In this document: in pieces, positions 1-8,362 of the stretch
How the letters are laid out: every line of letters begins with the position of its first letter
Numbering within the stretch: position 1 is the first letter of the stretch
Program-made: the position numbers and the translations under genes
Notes under the pieces: generated by a model
Database searches by the model: none
What the model was told of the DNA's origin: nothing
The model's input: the letters and a program-made list of their open reading frames with translations, nothing else
Assembly (NCBI GenBank): GCA_021739695.1
Contig: JAIPBM010000003.1
Span: forward strand, 164,439 to 228,438
Length of the DNA stretch: 64,000 nucleotides
Reading direction: 5' to 3'
DNA from: Flavobacteriales bacterium
GTDB lineage: Bacteria > Bacteroidota > Bacteroidia > UBA10329

Positions 1-2
1 TT

Positions 3-83
3 GGACTCACCAACCTGCATAACTTGAAGGGAGGAATTTTGGCTTGGGCCGATGAGGTTGATCAAAGTTTGGAAAAGTATTAA
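3..83 (+). CDS. C-terminal end of a MoeB/ThiF-type protein with rhodanese domain (partial)
   Basis: Only the last 26 codons are in the window. They read GLTNLHNLKGGILAWADEVD followed by QSLEKY and a TAA stop at 81-83. A GG-hydrophobic-x-AW-x3-D-x5-Y ending is typical of the C-terminal rhodanese domain of Bacteroidota MoeB/ThiF/HesA sulfur-carrier adenylyltransferases. The stop overlaps the ATG of the next gene (TAATG), which suggests translational coupling. The family call rests on this tail alone; a stand-alone rhodanese is the alternative. Confidence 0.55.
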   Translation, partial: GLTNLHNLKGGILAWADEVDQSLEKY

Positions 84-1072
84 TGGCCACTGAAACCAAT
101 TCACGGAGCACAAAAGACTTCGTTTTCCTCTATTTGAAAGGCATGTCCATGGGCGCTGCCGATGTGGTACCAGGCGTTTCTGGAGGAACCATCGCGTTCA
201 TCACCGGTATTTACGAAGAACTGCTCGAAACCATCAAAGGATTCAATCTTTCGGTCTTTAAAACACTGAAGGATCAAGGCGTAAAAGCTGCTTGGAAACA
301 GACGAATGCCACTTTTCTCGTGGTGTTGTTGGCAGGCATTTTCACGAGTGTTATAAGTCTGGCAAAAGGCATTACCTACTTGCTCGATACTTTTCCTGTG
401 TTGCTTTGGGCCTTCTTTTTCGGATTGATCGTTGCCTCAAGTCTCATCATTGGACGCTACATCAAAGCCTGGGGGATGAAGGAAATTATTGCCTTGGTGG
501 CAGGAGTGGCCATTGCATTCTATATCACCATTGCCGCACCTTCTCAAATGCCTGAAGGTCTGATTTTCATTTTCTTGGCTGGTTGCATTGCTATTTGTGC
601 CATGATATTGCCAGGTATTTCTGGAAGTTTCATTTTGCTTTTACTAGGTGCTTACGGTACTGTTCTTGGGTCTATCAGTGGTTTAGTTGATGGGTTAAAA
701 GCTGTTGATATTGAGTCAATTATAAAATTCGGAACAAACATCATCGTATTCATTCTTGGTTGTGTTGTCGGCATCATTTCTTTCTCGAACGTCCTTTCTT
801 GGATGTTCAAAAGAGCTTATAATCTGACCATGGCGTTGCTTACTGGTTTCATGATCGGTTCGCTGAATAAAGTTTGGCCATGGAAAGAAACGCTCGAATT
901 CAGAATCAACAGTCATGGAGAAGAAGTTCCGTTTCTTCAATCGAACGTTACTCCAATGCGCTTTGAAGAATTGACAGGAGAAGCATCGCAGCTTTGGCTG
1001 GCCCTTGGACTTTGCATTGCAGGATTTCTTCTCGTATTCATCATGGAAAAAATGGCATCGCAGAAAGGATGA
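83..1072 (+). CDS. DUF368 family polytopic membrane protein (PopT-type polyprenyl-phosphate transporter)
   Basis: A 329-residue inner-membrane protein with about eight to nine hydrophobic segments. The N-terminal signature GAADVVPGVSGGT (about residues 25-37) and its internal echo MILPGISGSFILLLLGAY (about 173-190) are the paired half-repeat motifs of DUF368. Members of this family have been shown to return undecaprenyl phosphate across the membrane for reuse in wall and glycan synthesis; that role is inferred here from family membership. The ATG at 83 overlaps the upstream stop, and the 3' end overlaps aroE (ATGA at 1069-1072), so the genes are probably cotranscribed. Length is normal for the family. 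Confidence 0.85.
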   Translation: MATETNSRSTKDFVFLYLKGMSMGAADVVPGVSGGTIAFITGIYEELLETIKGFNLSVFKTLKDQGVKAAWKQTNATFLVVLLAGIFTSVISLAKGITYLLDTFPVLLWAFFFGLIVASSLIIGRYIKAWGMKEIIALVAGVAIAFYITIAAPSQMPEGLIFIFLAGCIAICAMILPGISGSFILLLLGAYGTVLGSISGLVDGLKAVDIESIIKFGTNIIVFILGCVVGIISFSNVLSWMFKRAYNLTMALLTGFMIGSLNKVWPWKETLEFRINSHGEEVPFLQSNVTPMRFEELTGEASQLWLALGLCIAGFLLVFIMEKMASQKG

Positions 1073-1812
1073 GGAAATTCGGACTTATCGGCTACCCACT
1101 CTCCCACTCGTTCTCCAAACAATATTTCAACAGGAAGTTCAAATCTGAGGGTTTGGATGCAGAATACCTGAATTTCCCAATTGAATCCTTGGGCGAGTTG
1201 GAGGACATAATCAGTTCAGAACCCGAATTGGTTGGTTTGAATGTGACCCTTCCCTACAAAACATCGGTCATTGCCATGTTGGACGAAATGACCGATTGTG
1301 CTAAATCCATTCAATCGGTGAACACCATTTCAATCAATCGTACTGGGAATTCTTGGCGTTTGCGTGGTTCGAACACAGATGTGATCGGATTCAGAGAAAG
1401 TATTGAACCACATGTAAAAGGTCACGATCAAGCTTTGATCCTTGGATCGGGTGGTGCAGCAAAAGCCGCGTATCACGTTTTGGACGAACTTGGTCTGGAA
1501 TGCAACGTTGTTTCCAGAACGCATGATGAAGGAGATTTCGTTTATGAAGAATTGACCGCAGCAGATATTTGGGAACATTCCATCATCGTGAATTGCACGC
1601 CAATTGGCATGTATCCGATCATTGATGGCGCTCCTGATATTCCGTACGAATCAATCACGCCAGAACACGTGTTGTATGATATGATCTACAATCCGGCCGA
1701 GACCGTATTTTTAATGAATGGAAGAAAACGAGGCGCCACAACCATTAACGGTCTTGATATGTTGGAAAGACAGGCTGAGGAAAGCTGGAGAATTTGGAAC
1801 GCATTAACCTAA
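1069..1812 (+). CDS. aroE: Shikimate dehydrogenase
   Basis: Catalyses NADPH-dependent reduction of 3-dehydroshikimate to shikimate in the cytosolic chorismate pathway. The 247-residue protein has the substrate motif GYPLSHS (residues 8-14), NVTLPYK with the catalytic lysine at 64, NTD with the partner aspartate at 104, and the nucleotide loop LGSGGAAKAA (about 125-134). A C-terminal NGLDMLERQAEESWRIW segment matches the family end. The reading frame is open further upstream, but the ATG at 1069 gives the canonical N-terminus and overlaps the stop of the membrane protein gene. Nothing looks abnormal. Confidence 0.95.
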   Translation: MRKFGLIGYPLSHSFSKQYFNRKFKSEGLDAEYLNFPIESLGELEDIISSEPELVGLNVTLPYKTSVIAMLDEMTDCAKSIQSVNTISINRTGNSWRLRGSNTDVIGFRESIEPHVKGHDQALILGSGGAAKAAYHVLDELGLECNVVSRTHDEGDFVYEELTAADIWEHSIIVNCTPIGMYPIIDGAPDIPYESITPEHVLYDMIYNPAETVFLMNGRKRGATTINGLDMLERQAEESWRIWNALT

Positions 1813-1817
1813 TTGAA

Positions 1818-2636
1818 ATGAGCTTTACAGGAACTAAAACATACATCGCATCGAACGAACTGCAGATTGCGGTGAATGCGGCCATTCATTTGCAGAAACC
1901 ACTTTTGGTGAAAGGCGAACCAGGAACTGGCAAAACGCTTTTGGCGCACGAAATTGCCAACTCGTTGGGAAAGAAACTCATCACGTGGCACATCAAATCA
2001 ACCACCAAGGCACAGCAAGGATTGTACGAATACGATGCAGTTTCGCGCTTGCGCGATAGCCAATTGGGCAACGAAAAGGTGCACGACATTGCCAACTACA
2101 TCGTTAAAGGAAAGTTTTGGAAAGCGTTCGATTCGGACGAATCGGTGGTGTTGTTGATTGATGAGATTGACAAAGCCGATATCGAATTCCCAAACGATCT
2201 GTTGTTGGAATTGGACAAGATGGAATTCTTCTGCTACGAACTGAATGAGACCATTAAAGCCAAAAAACGACCGATCGTTATCATCACTTCCAATAACGAA
2301 AAGGAGTTGCCTGATGCGTTCCTAAGAAGGTGTCTGTTCCATTTTATCCGTTTCCCGGAAGAAGATCAGATGAAGCAGATCGTAGATGTGCATCATCCAG
2401 GATTAAAGGAAGAGTTATTGAACCGTGCGTTGGGCGAGTTCTACCGAATTCGTAAGGTGAACGGCATCAAAAAACGCCCAAGCACCAGTGAGTTAGTTGA
2501 TTGGATCTCTTTGATTCTGAGAGATGATCTTTTGAAAGATGAACCGAACGATGGCGAAAGAAGACTTCCGCCACATTTAGGTTCGCTCATCAAAAATGAG
2601 CAGGATCTGATGTTACTTGAACGAATGTTTGGATAA
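1818..2636 (+). CDS. MoxR-family AAA+ ATPase
   Basis: A 272-residue AAA+ ATPase with Walker A GEPGTGKT (residues 33-40), Walker B VVLLIDEID (about 110-118), a sensor-1 stretch IITSNNEKELPDAF and an arginine pair FLRRC. MoxR ATPases work with VWA-domain proteins as chaperone-like pairs that mature or remodel protein complexes. The expected VWA partner lies 0.7 kb downstream (3342-4550), separated by a toxin-antitoxin module. The ATG at 1818 is preferred to the one at 1794, because 1794 lies inside aroE and would add an atypical leader. Substrate unknown. Confidence 0.88.
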   Translation: MSFTGTKTYIASNELQIAVNAAIHLQKPLLVKGEPGTGKTLLAHEIANSLGKKLITWHIKSTTKAQQGLYEYDAVSRLRDSQLGNEKVHDIANYIVKGKFWKAFDSDESVVLLIDEIDKADIEFPNDLLLELDKMEFFCYELNETIKAKKRPIVIITSNNEKELPDAFLRRCLFHFIRFPEEDQMKQIVDVHHPGLKEELLNRALGEFYRIRKVNGIKKRPSTSELVDWISLILRDDLLKDEPNDGERRLPPHLGSLIKNEQDLMLLERMFG

Positions 2637-2650
2637 AGAGCGACCTGCGA

Positions 2651-2683
2651 TTGGTTAGGTCTAAAATCTCAATCGTATCTTTG
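2651..2683 (+). promoter_or_regulatory. Bacteroidota-type promoter for the mntA-hepT module
   Basis: TTG at 2651-2653, a 22-bp spacer, then TATCTTTG at 2676-2683 fit the Bacteroidota sigma-ABfr pattern (TTG, then TAnnTTTG). The predicted start of transcription falls at about 2689, on the ATG of the antitoxin gene, so the transcript may be leaderless or nearly so. This suggests the module carries its own promoter inside the MoxR-VWA operon. Confidence 0.5.
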
Positions 2684-2688
2684 ATTCT

Positions 2689-2982
2689 ATGACAACTTCA
2701 AACGAAATATTCGCGAAGCTTAAAGAGCTTAAACCATACCTTAAAAAAGAGTTTGGCGTGAACGAAATTGGGGTGTTCGGTTCGTTTTCCAACGAAACTG
2801 CTTCGGATTCGAGCGACATTGATATTCTTGTTTCCTTGGACAAGCCTATTGGTTGGAAATTTTTCGGTTTGGAAATTTTTCTTGAGCAAACTTTCGGTAG
2901 GAAGATCGATCTTGTGACTAAGACTGCATTGAAAGAGCAACTGCGTACGCAGATACTTGAAACCGTCATTTCCATCGATTGA
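2689..2982 (+). CDS. mntA: MntA-type nucleotidyltransferase antitoxin
   Basis: A 97-residue minimal nucleotidyltransferase. The motif GSX10DXD is intact (G31, S32, D43, D45, in GSF...SDIDILV), and a third acidic position sits in KIDLVTK near residue 75. Characterised MntA antitoxins neutralise HepT by attaching AMP units to its tyrosine. The stop TGA at 2980-2982 overlaps the TTG start of the next gene, the usual tight antitoxin-toxin arrangement. The gene has its own promoter-like element and lies between two genes that normally adjoin, so it was probably acquired as a module. Confidence 0.85.
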   Translation: MTTSNEIFAKLKELKPYLKKEFGVNEIGVFGSFSNETASDSSDIDILVSLDKPIGWKFFGLEIFLEQTFGRKIDLVTKTALKEQLRTQILETVISID

Positions 2983-3329
2983 AAAAAGAAAATCGTTCAT
3001 ATTTGCTCTATTTAGATGACATGAAGCTTTCCATGCTTCGTATTGCGGAGTACATTGAGGGTATTGACTTTGAAAAATTCAAGCGAGATTATAAAACTGT
3101 TGATGCGGTGGTCCGAAACTTTGAGATCATTGGAGAAGCTGCCAAAAAGATTCCTACTGAGATCAGGGCAAAATATCCATCCGTTCCTTGGTCAGAAATG
3201 TATTATCTGCGGAATCGAATCTCTCACGAATATTTTGGGATTGATTACGAGATACTTTGGGACGTGGCAAAAAACCATCTTCCCAATAACCTTCAGGAAG
3301 TTGAAAAAATCATCAATCACCAATCATAA
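2979..3329 (+). CDS. hepT: HepT-type HEPN (DUF86) ribonuclease toxin
   Basis: A 116-residue all-alpha HEPN protein. The RX4HXY motif is complete: R78, H83 and Y85 in LRNRISHEYFG. In characterised systems R and H form the RNase centre and Y is the residue AMPylated by MntA. The TTG at 2979 is chosen as start because MKKENRSYLLYLDDM matches the usual beginning of DUF86 proteins and overlaps the mntA stop; the next ATG (3021) would remove the first helix. The TAA at 3327-3329 is in the same frame as the following VWA gene. Confidence 0.85.
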   Translation: MKKENRSYLLYLDDMKLSMLRIAEYIEGIDFEKFKRDYKTVDAVVRNFEIIGEAAKKIPTEIRAKYPSVPWSEMYYLRNRISHEYFGIDYEILWDVAKNHLPNNLQEVEKIINHQS

Positions 3330-3341
3330 TTCAACAGTCTG

Positions 3342-4550
3342 TTGTTCCTCCAACTCTTTTACAAACTCAAACAAGAAGGCATTCCCGTTAGTCTTAGGGA
3401 GTATCTGACCTTGTTGGAAGCTGCAAAAGCAGGTTTGGGCGAGAACGTGGATGATTTCTATTCGCTGGCGCGAACGATACTTATCAAGCACGAAGAACAC
3501 CTTGATCGCTTTGATGCCATTTTCAGTCAGTATGTGGCTGGAAGCATGAAATTGTCTGCTCCTGATCTGGCTAAGATTCAAGAAGATTGGTTGAAATACA
3601 TGGCTGAGAATAACCTTACAGATGAGGAAAAAGCCATGATTGAGGCGATGGGTGGTTTGGAAGAATTGGCCAAACGTTTTCAGGAATTGCTGGAAGAACA
3701 ACAAGAACGCCACCAAGGCGGAAATAAGTGGATCGGTACGGCTGGAACTTCTCCATTTGGAGCTTATGGTTACAATCCGGCTGGTTATCGTGTTGGACAA
3801 GCAGGAAGCCGTAACCGAAGTGCCGTGAAGGTTTGGGACAAACGCGAATTCAAAGACCTAAGCGACAAAGAGGAACTGAACACGCGGAATCTAAAAATGG
3901 CCTTGCGCAGATTGCGCGTTTTCACGCGACAAGGACATGAAGAGGAATTGGACCTGAGTGCCACCATCAAGAAGACTTCTAAGAACGCTGGTTTCCTTCA
4001 GATTGAAATGCGACCCGAACGGAAGAATAACGTGAAGGTGCTGATGCTGTTCGATATTGGTGGAACGATGGACGACCACATTGATCTGTGCTCCAAGCTT
4101 TTCAGCGCTGCGAAATACGAGTTCAAACATTTGGAATTCTACTACTTCCATAATTGCTTGTATGAACGACTTTGGAAGGAAAACAGAAGACGATTCAACA
4201 ATATCAGCCCAACGTTTGATGTGATGCACAAATTCAATGACGACTATCGGTTGATCATTGTAGGAGATGCAACCATGTCGCCTTGGGAGATTTTACAACC
4301 TGGTGGAAGCGTAGAGCACAATAACCCCGAAGCTGGTTTGGTTTGGATGGAACGGATTACGCAGAAATTCAAACACCACGTTTGGATCAATCCTAACCCT
4401 GAAGACAGTTGGCGCTATTCCGAATCGACTCAGATTCTGAAGCAAGCTATGAATGACCGCATGTTTCCGCTGACGATGGAAGGTTTATCGAAAGCGATGA
4501 ACATGCTGAAAACGGCCAACAAAAGGTCGGTTAACAAGACAGAGGTTTAA
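3342..4550 (+). CDS. VWA-domain protein (CoxE-like), partner of the MoxR ATPase
   Basis: A 402-residue cytoplasmic protein beginning FLQLFYKLKQEGIPVSLREY, the usual N-terminus of CoxE-like VWA proteins. A glutamate- and glutamine-rich helical region precedes a C-terminal von Willebrand A fold. The metal-site motif is DIGGTMDDH near residue 237, a variant of the canonical DxSxS. MoxR-VWA pairs act in assembly or activation of target complexes; the target here is unknown. The start is the TTG at 3342, 12 bp after the hepT stop, since no ATG exists at the conserved N-terminus. Inference: the ancestral neighbour was the ATPase at 1818-2636. Confidence 0.82.
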   Translation: MFLQLFYKLKQEGIPVSLREYLTLLEAAKAGLGENVDDFYSLARTILIKHEEHLDRFDAIFSQYVAGSMKLSAPDLAKIQEDWLKYMAENNLTDEEKAMIEAMGGLEELAKRFQELLEEQQERHQGGNKWIGTAGTSPFGAYGYNPAGYRVGQAGSRNRSAVKVWDKREFKDLSDKEELNTRNLKMALRRLRVFTRQGHEEELDLSATIKKTSKNAGFLQIEMRPERKNNVKVLMLFDIGGTMDDHIDLCSKLFSAAKYEFKHLEFYYFHNCLYERLWKENRRRFNNISPTFDVMHKFNDDYRLIIVGDATMSPWEILQPGGSVEHNNPEAGLVWMERITQKFKHHVWINPNPEDSWRYSESTQILKQAMNDRMFPLTMEGLSKAMNMLKTANKRSVNKTEV

Positions 4551-4575
4551 CTGCGGACAAGAACTTGCAAAGTAA

Positions 4576-4696
4576 ACGTGAGGGATGGAAGCGGCATCCT
4601 TTTTTCATTCACTTACATTTCGAGAACCTCAGTGCCCGTGCTGAAAAAAGATACAGCGAACAGCCCGGCCCCGATTTTTCATCGGGGACACGCCCT
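4576..4696 (+). repeat. Structured intergenic repeat, copy A (candidate small RNA element)
   Basis: About 121 bp, repeated at 36794-36915. Conserved parts are GGATGGAAGCGGCATCC (5-bp hairpin with a GAAGCGG loop), a T6/A6 stem, the segment AGATACAGCGAACAGCC, and a terminal CCCCGAT/ATCGGGG hairpin, enclosed by CGTG/CACG. Between the copies the inner stem changes from CA/TG to CTG/CAG while pairing is kept, which favours a folded RNA over a simple DNA repeat. It sits between the VWA gene and the next + strand gene. Function unknown. Confidence 0.6.
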
Positions 4697-4766
4697 ATAA
4701 TCTTTTGAACAATTTTTGAGTTCCAATGCATACATCGGAAATTGATCTTATTTTAGTGCTCTACAG

Positions 4767-5549
4767 ATGATGATGACCCGATTTCTTACATTTTTTTCGC
4801 TGATGCTGTTATCAACCTTGGTTGTGGCGCAAGGAAATTTTGATGAGGGATTGCGTTGGTACAATCAGCGGACTTCGGGTGCCGTTGGTCTGCAGGCAAA
4901 ACCGGAACACATCGACAAAGCGATTCTTTACTTCAACAAAGCTTTGGCAAGCCACGAAAATGAGCTGGAAGCGGGTATTTATCTGATGCGCAGCTACATT
5001 TTTAAGGCGCGATTTACGCAAGATACAGATAGCGACAAGAGGAAAACGTTTCAGTTAGCGAAAGAGATCGGAGACCGACTCGTTCCCAGATTTGCGCTGA
5101 GTAAGGAACTTCGTTTTGAATACTTGAGTTCTCTTGGTCAGTGGGGCGAAGTGATGGGCGTTTTTAGAGCTGCAAAGGAAGGCGTGGTTGATAAGGTGAA
5201 GCACGAAATGGAAGCGCTGATAAAGCTTGATCCTGAGTTCAGGAAAGGCGTTCCGGAAAGGGCTTTGGCTGTTTTGAATCTTCGGGTTCCAAAAATTCCG
5301 TTCATCCTTAGTTGGCCAGACAAGAAGAAATCACTTGTGATGACACGTAAGGTTGTGGACAAATATCCTGACGATATCGGCAACAACTTCTATCATGCTG
5401 AAGCCTTAATTGAAAATGGCCATGAAGAAGAAGCAAAGAGCTACTTGATGCGTGCCTTATCCATGCAACCTGAGAAAGAGTATCTGTTGGAAGACCGTTC
5501 GCTGCACATTCAAGCGAAGAAGATGCTGAATCAGATTCAGGGCAAATAA
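4767..5549 (+). CDS. Secreted TPR-like protein of unknown function
   Basis: 260 residues with a signal peptide (hydrophobic core TFFSLMLLSTLVVA, predicted cut after AQ) and helical repeats resembling tetratricopeptide units, for example AILYFNKALASHENELEAGI and NFYHAEALIENGHEEEAKSY near the C-terminus. It is probably periplasmic and may bind proteins. Three ATGs in a row (4767, 4770, 4773) make the exact start uncertain by two residues. I do not recognise a specific family. The preceding intergenic region contains the structured repeat. Confidence 0.65.
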   Translation: MMMTRFLTFFSLMLLSTLVVAQGNFDEGLRWYNQRTSGAVGLQAKPEHIDKAILYFNKALASHENELEAGIYLMRSYIFKARFTQDTDSDKRKTFQLAKEIGDRLVPRFALSKELRFEYLSSLGQWGEVMGVFRAAKEGVVDKVKHEMEALIKLDPEFRKGVPERALAVLNLRVPKIPFILSWPDKKKSLVMTRKVVDKYPDDIGNNFYHAEALIENGHEEEAKSYLMRALSMQPEKEYLLEDRSLHIQAKKMLNQIQGK

Positions 5550-5589
5550 GCAATTCATTATTTCTGAACTCACGGCTAACTTGAAGCCA

Positions 5590-5597
5590 TACATTTG
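5590..5597 (+). promoter_or_regulatory. TAnnTTTG -7 element upstream of rlmF
   Basis: TACATTTG ends 5 bp before the ATG at 5603. By the Bacteroidota consensus, transcription would begin at about the start codon. No clear TTG sits at the ideal distance upstream, so this is only half of a promoter by sequence. Confidence 0.35.
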
Positions 5598-5602
5598 CGG
5601 CC

Positions 5603-6589
5603 ATGTCTGGCGAAAAGAAAGTTCATCCTAAAGTAAAGTCGAGTTTGCATCCACGGAATAAGCACCGTGAACGCTACGATTTCAAACAACTGACCGAAAG
5701 CCATCCGGAATTGGGTCCATTCGTGAAATTGAACGCTTATCAGGATGAATCGATTGAGTTCTCTGACCCGTTGGCAGTAAAAACCTTGAACAAGGCATTA
5801 CTGAAACACCATTATGGAATTACGTTTTGGGACGTGCCAGAAGGTTACCTCTGCCCTCCTATTCCGGGCCGTGCAGATTACTTGCATCACATTGCTGGCC
5901 TTTTGGGAGAAAGTAACTACGGAAACATTCCAACGGGAGACAGAGTGCTCTGTTTGGATATTGGTGTTGGCGCCAATTGCGTGTATCCGATGCTTGGAGC
6001 GATTGAATACGGCTGGTCGTTTATTGGAACTGATATTGACCCAACAGCCGTTGCGAATGCCAAAGTGATTGTAGAACAAAATGAGGTTTTGGAAGGGAAG
6101 ATTGACATTCGATTACAGTCGAACCCGAAAGATGTGTTGTATGGCGTGATCAGGATTGAAGACAGGGTAGATCTGACCATTTGCAATCCACCTTTCCATG
6201 CTTCGCTGGAAGAAGCACAAGCAGGAACGCTCCGAAAAGTGAACAATCTGAATCATAAAAAAGTGGCTATTCCTACCAAGAATTTTGGTGGTCAGAATTC
6301 GGAACTATGGTGTGATGGAGGCGAAAAACGCTTCATTAGAAACCTGATTCACGAAAGCAAGAAATTCTCTACTTCAGTGTTCTGGTTCTCCACGCTCATT
6401 TCCAAGCAATCGAACCTGAAAAGTGTGTATGGAGCACTTAAAGCCGCAGAAGTGGTTGAAGTGAAGACCATTCCAATGGGACAAGGAAACAAAACCAGTC
6501 GCATTGTGGCTTGGACATTCTTAAAACCTCACCAGCAGCGTGCTTGGCGAGAAACGAGATGGAATTTAAGCGAGCCTGAAAAGGCTTAA
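5603..6589 (+). CDS. rlmF: 23S rRNA (adenine(1618)-N6)-methyltransferase
   Basis: A 328-residue SAM-dependent methyltransferase that modifies A1618 of 23S rRNA. Diagnostic segments are the N-terminal HPRNKHRERYDF, the SAM-binding LCLDIGVGANCVYPMLG (about residues 114-130), an acidic FIGTDIDPTA, and the catalytic NPPFHASLEEA (about 195-205), which is the (N/D)PPF motif of N6-adenine methyltransferases. Length and order match E. coli YbiN/RlmF. The gene converges with the DUF349 gene: the coding regions overlap by 4 bp at 6586-6589. Confidence 0.93.
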   Translation: MSGEKKVHPKVKSSLHPRNKHRERYDFKQLTESHPELGPFVKLNAYQDESIEFSDPLAVKTLNKALLKHHYGITFWDVPEGYLCPPIPGRADYLHHIAGLLGESNYGNIPTGDRVLCLDIGVGANCVYPMLGAIEYGWSFIGTDIDPTAVANAKVIVEQNEVLEGKIDIRLQSNPKDVLYGVIRIEDRVDLTICNPPFHASLEEAQAGTLRKVNNLNHKKVAIPTKNFGGQNSELWCDGGEKRFIRNLIHESKKFSTSVFWFSTLISKQSNLKSVYGALKAAEVVEVKTIPMGQGNKTSRIVAWTFLKPHQQRAWRETRWNLSEPEKA

Positions 6590-8298
6590 GCCAACTTCCT
6601 TTCGGAAACATTCAAGAGCTTCAACTTTTCCTCGAAGCTTGCAACTTCTGCTCTAAGCAACTCGATGCTTTTTTGCGCGCTCACCAACAACGGATTGTCT
6701 GGTTTGGCATTCGCAAAAAACGCCATATTGTTCTCGTACTTCATCAGTTCGTCCTTCTTCTCGCGAAGCATTTTCTGAACGTAATGTCTTTCGCGTTGGA
6801 TCTGATCGACTCCATTATCGCCAACAGCCATTCGCTCAACCTTATTCTTAAAACGGACCTTTTCCACTTGGCCTTTGTCCATTTTAAGCTGTGCGTACAG
6901 CTTCTGAATGGCATTGTCGTACTCAGTGGCAATTCGATTTACATCCTTCTTAGGCACGTGATCAATAGCAGCCCACTCGGCAGCAAGCAATTTTATCGCT
7001 TCTAATCCTTCTTCTTTCGATCCTTCCAATTTAGTATTGGCCATTTTGGCAAGCAATTCCTCTTTGGATTTTAAACAAGCCGCTTCGCGGTCATCTTTTG
7101 AATCGAACCACTCTTTCTTTCTGTTGAAGAATTCATCGCAAACGCCTCTGAATTTGCTCCACAGTTTGTTTTCATCGCGTGGTCCAGCAGAACCAACACG
7201 TTTCCAATCGTTCTGCAAACGTTTGAACTTATCTCCAGCTTCGCGCCATTCCGTGCTATCTTTCAACTGTTCGGCACGCGCGATCAGCTTTTCCTTCGCC
7301 TCTTTATTCTCTTTGAAACCTTCTCTGGCCTCGCCAAGCAATCCTTTTTTCTTCTCGAAAAACTTATCTAAAGCTTCTTTGAACTCTTCCCAAACAGCAT
7401 GATGATGCTTTCGCTCCACCTGACCGATCAACTTCCAGTCTTCGCGCAATTTGTTTACCTCTTCAGTCAGCTTATTCCACTTCGAGATCGAATTCGAATC
7501 AGTTTCTGCCATTTCCAGCACTCGCACAACCATCGCTTTTTTCGCATCCAAGTTGGTTTCCATTTCTGATTTTCGTTCAGAATAGAAATCCTGGATCTTC
7601 TTGTGCAGCACCTTCACAGCTTCGTAATAGCGTTCGCGAAGCGCCTGAAAAACCTCTGGTTTCACAGGGCCGGCTTCTTCCCACTCTTCTTTGGCTGCAG
7701 CTAAAATGAACTCAATATCCTTGATGATTTCAGCCGTTGAAAGCTCTTCCAATTTCTTAACGATGGAATCGCGTATCTCCAAGTTCTTGGCAAGGTCATA
7801 TTCCTTGAGTTCCTTGTTGATGTTGATGTTGTAGTAGAAACGATCAACCTCTGCTTTGTAATCGCTGCTGAGCTCAGCCACTTTCTCTTTCGGAACCGCT
7901 CCTACCTTCTTCCATCGATCTTGAAAATCCTTGAAACGATCGAAACTCTTACCGATGTTCTCTTCGTTATCAATTAGCTCTTTCAGCCCTTTCAGCACTT
8001 CCTTTTTCTCCGCAAGGTTCTTCTTTTCGGCTTCTTCCCTTACATGAATGAACTTGGCCTTGTTGTCGCGATACTTGCTATAAAGCTCTTTGAAGGTATC
8101 TTCCAAGGGATTTGGAATTGGAATAAAATCTTCCATTTGAGCACCCAATTCGCGGTGTTCTAATTTCTGTTGGTCCAACTTCTGATGGTTCAATACATAA
8201 AAAGCCGACTTCAATTCGGTGGCTTCTCGCATTGTTTCATCTATCGGTAGTTCCAACAGTTCTTCAAGGCGCGCAATGATTTCTTCCTGTGTTTCCAT
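6586..8298 (-). CDS. DUF349 repeat protein
   Basis: A 570-residue, highly charged, mostly helical protein of tandem DUF349 units. Each carries a pattern such as W..VG.V......LW..F...CDEFF, seen in FKDFQDRWKKVGAVPKE, NKLREDWKLIGQVERK and FKRLQNDWKRVGSAGPRDEN. It is cytoplasmic with no signal peptide. DUF349 proteins are common in Bacteroidota and their function is not established. The start at 8298 (METQEEIIARLEEL) is chosen because an in-frame extension to 8364 would run into the divergent gene and reads as non-coding. Confidence 0.85.
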   Translation of the reverse strand: METQEEIIARLEELLELPIDETMREATELKSAFYVLNHQKLDQQKLEHRELGAQMEDFIPIPNPLEDTFKELYSKYRDNKAKFIHVREEAEKKNLAEKKEVLKGLKELIDNEENIGKSFDRFKDFQDRWKKVGAVPKEKVAELSSDYKAEVDRFYYNININKELKEYDLAKNLEIRDSIVKKLEELSTAEIIKDIEFILAAAKEEWEEAGPVKPEVFQALRERYYEAVKVLHKKIQDFYSERKSEMETNLDAKKAMVVRVLEMAETDSNSISKWNKLTEEVNKLREDWKLIGQVERKHHHAVWEEFKEALDKFFEKKKGLLGEAREGFKENKEAKEKLIARAEQLKDSTEWREAGDKFKRLQNDWKRVGSAGPRDENKLWSKFRGVCDEFFNRKKEWFDSKDDREAACLKSKEELLAKMANTKLEGSKEEGLEAIKLLAAEWAAIDHVPKKDVNRIATEYDNAIQKLYAQLKMDKGQVEKVRFKNKVERMAVGDNGVDQIQRERHYVQKMLREKKDELMKYENNMAFFANAKPDNPLLVSAQKSIELLRAEVASFEEKLKLLNVSERKLA

Positions 8299-8362
8299 TA
8301 TCGTAAAAAAGGAGTGCAAAGTAACGGGGCTACGGTTAATATTGCAAAGTTGATATTTGTAC

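Noticed and set aside
994..1068. Longer aroE reading frame starting at 994
   Set aside because: The extension lies inside the DUF368 gene and does not resemble shikimate dehydrogenase; ATG 1069 gives the canonical start.
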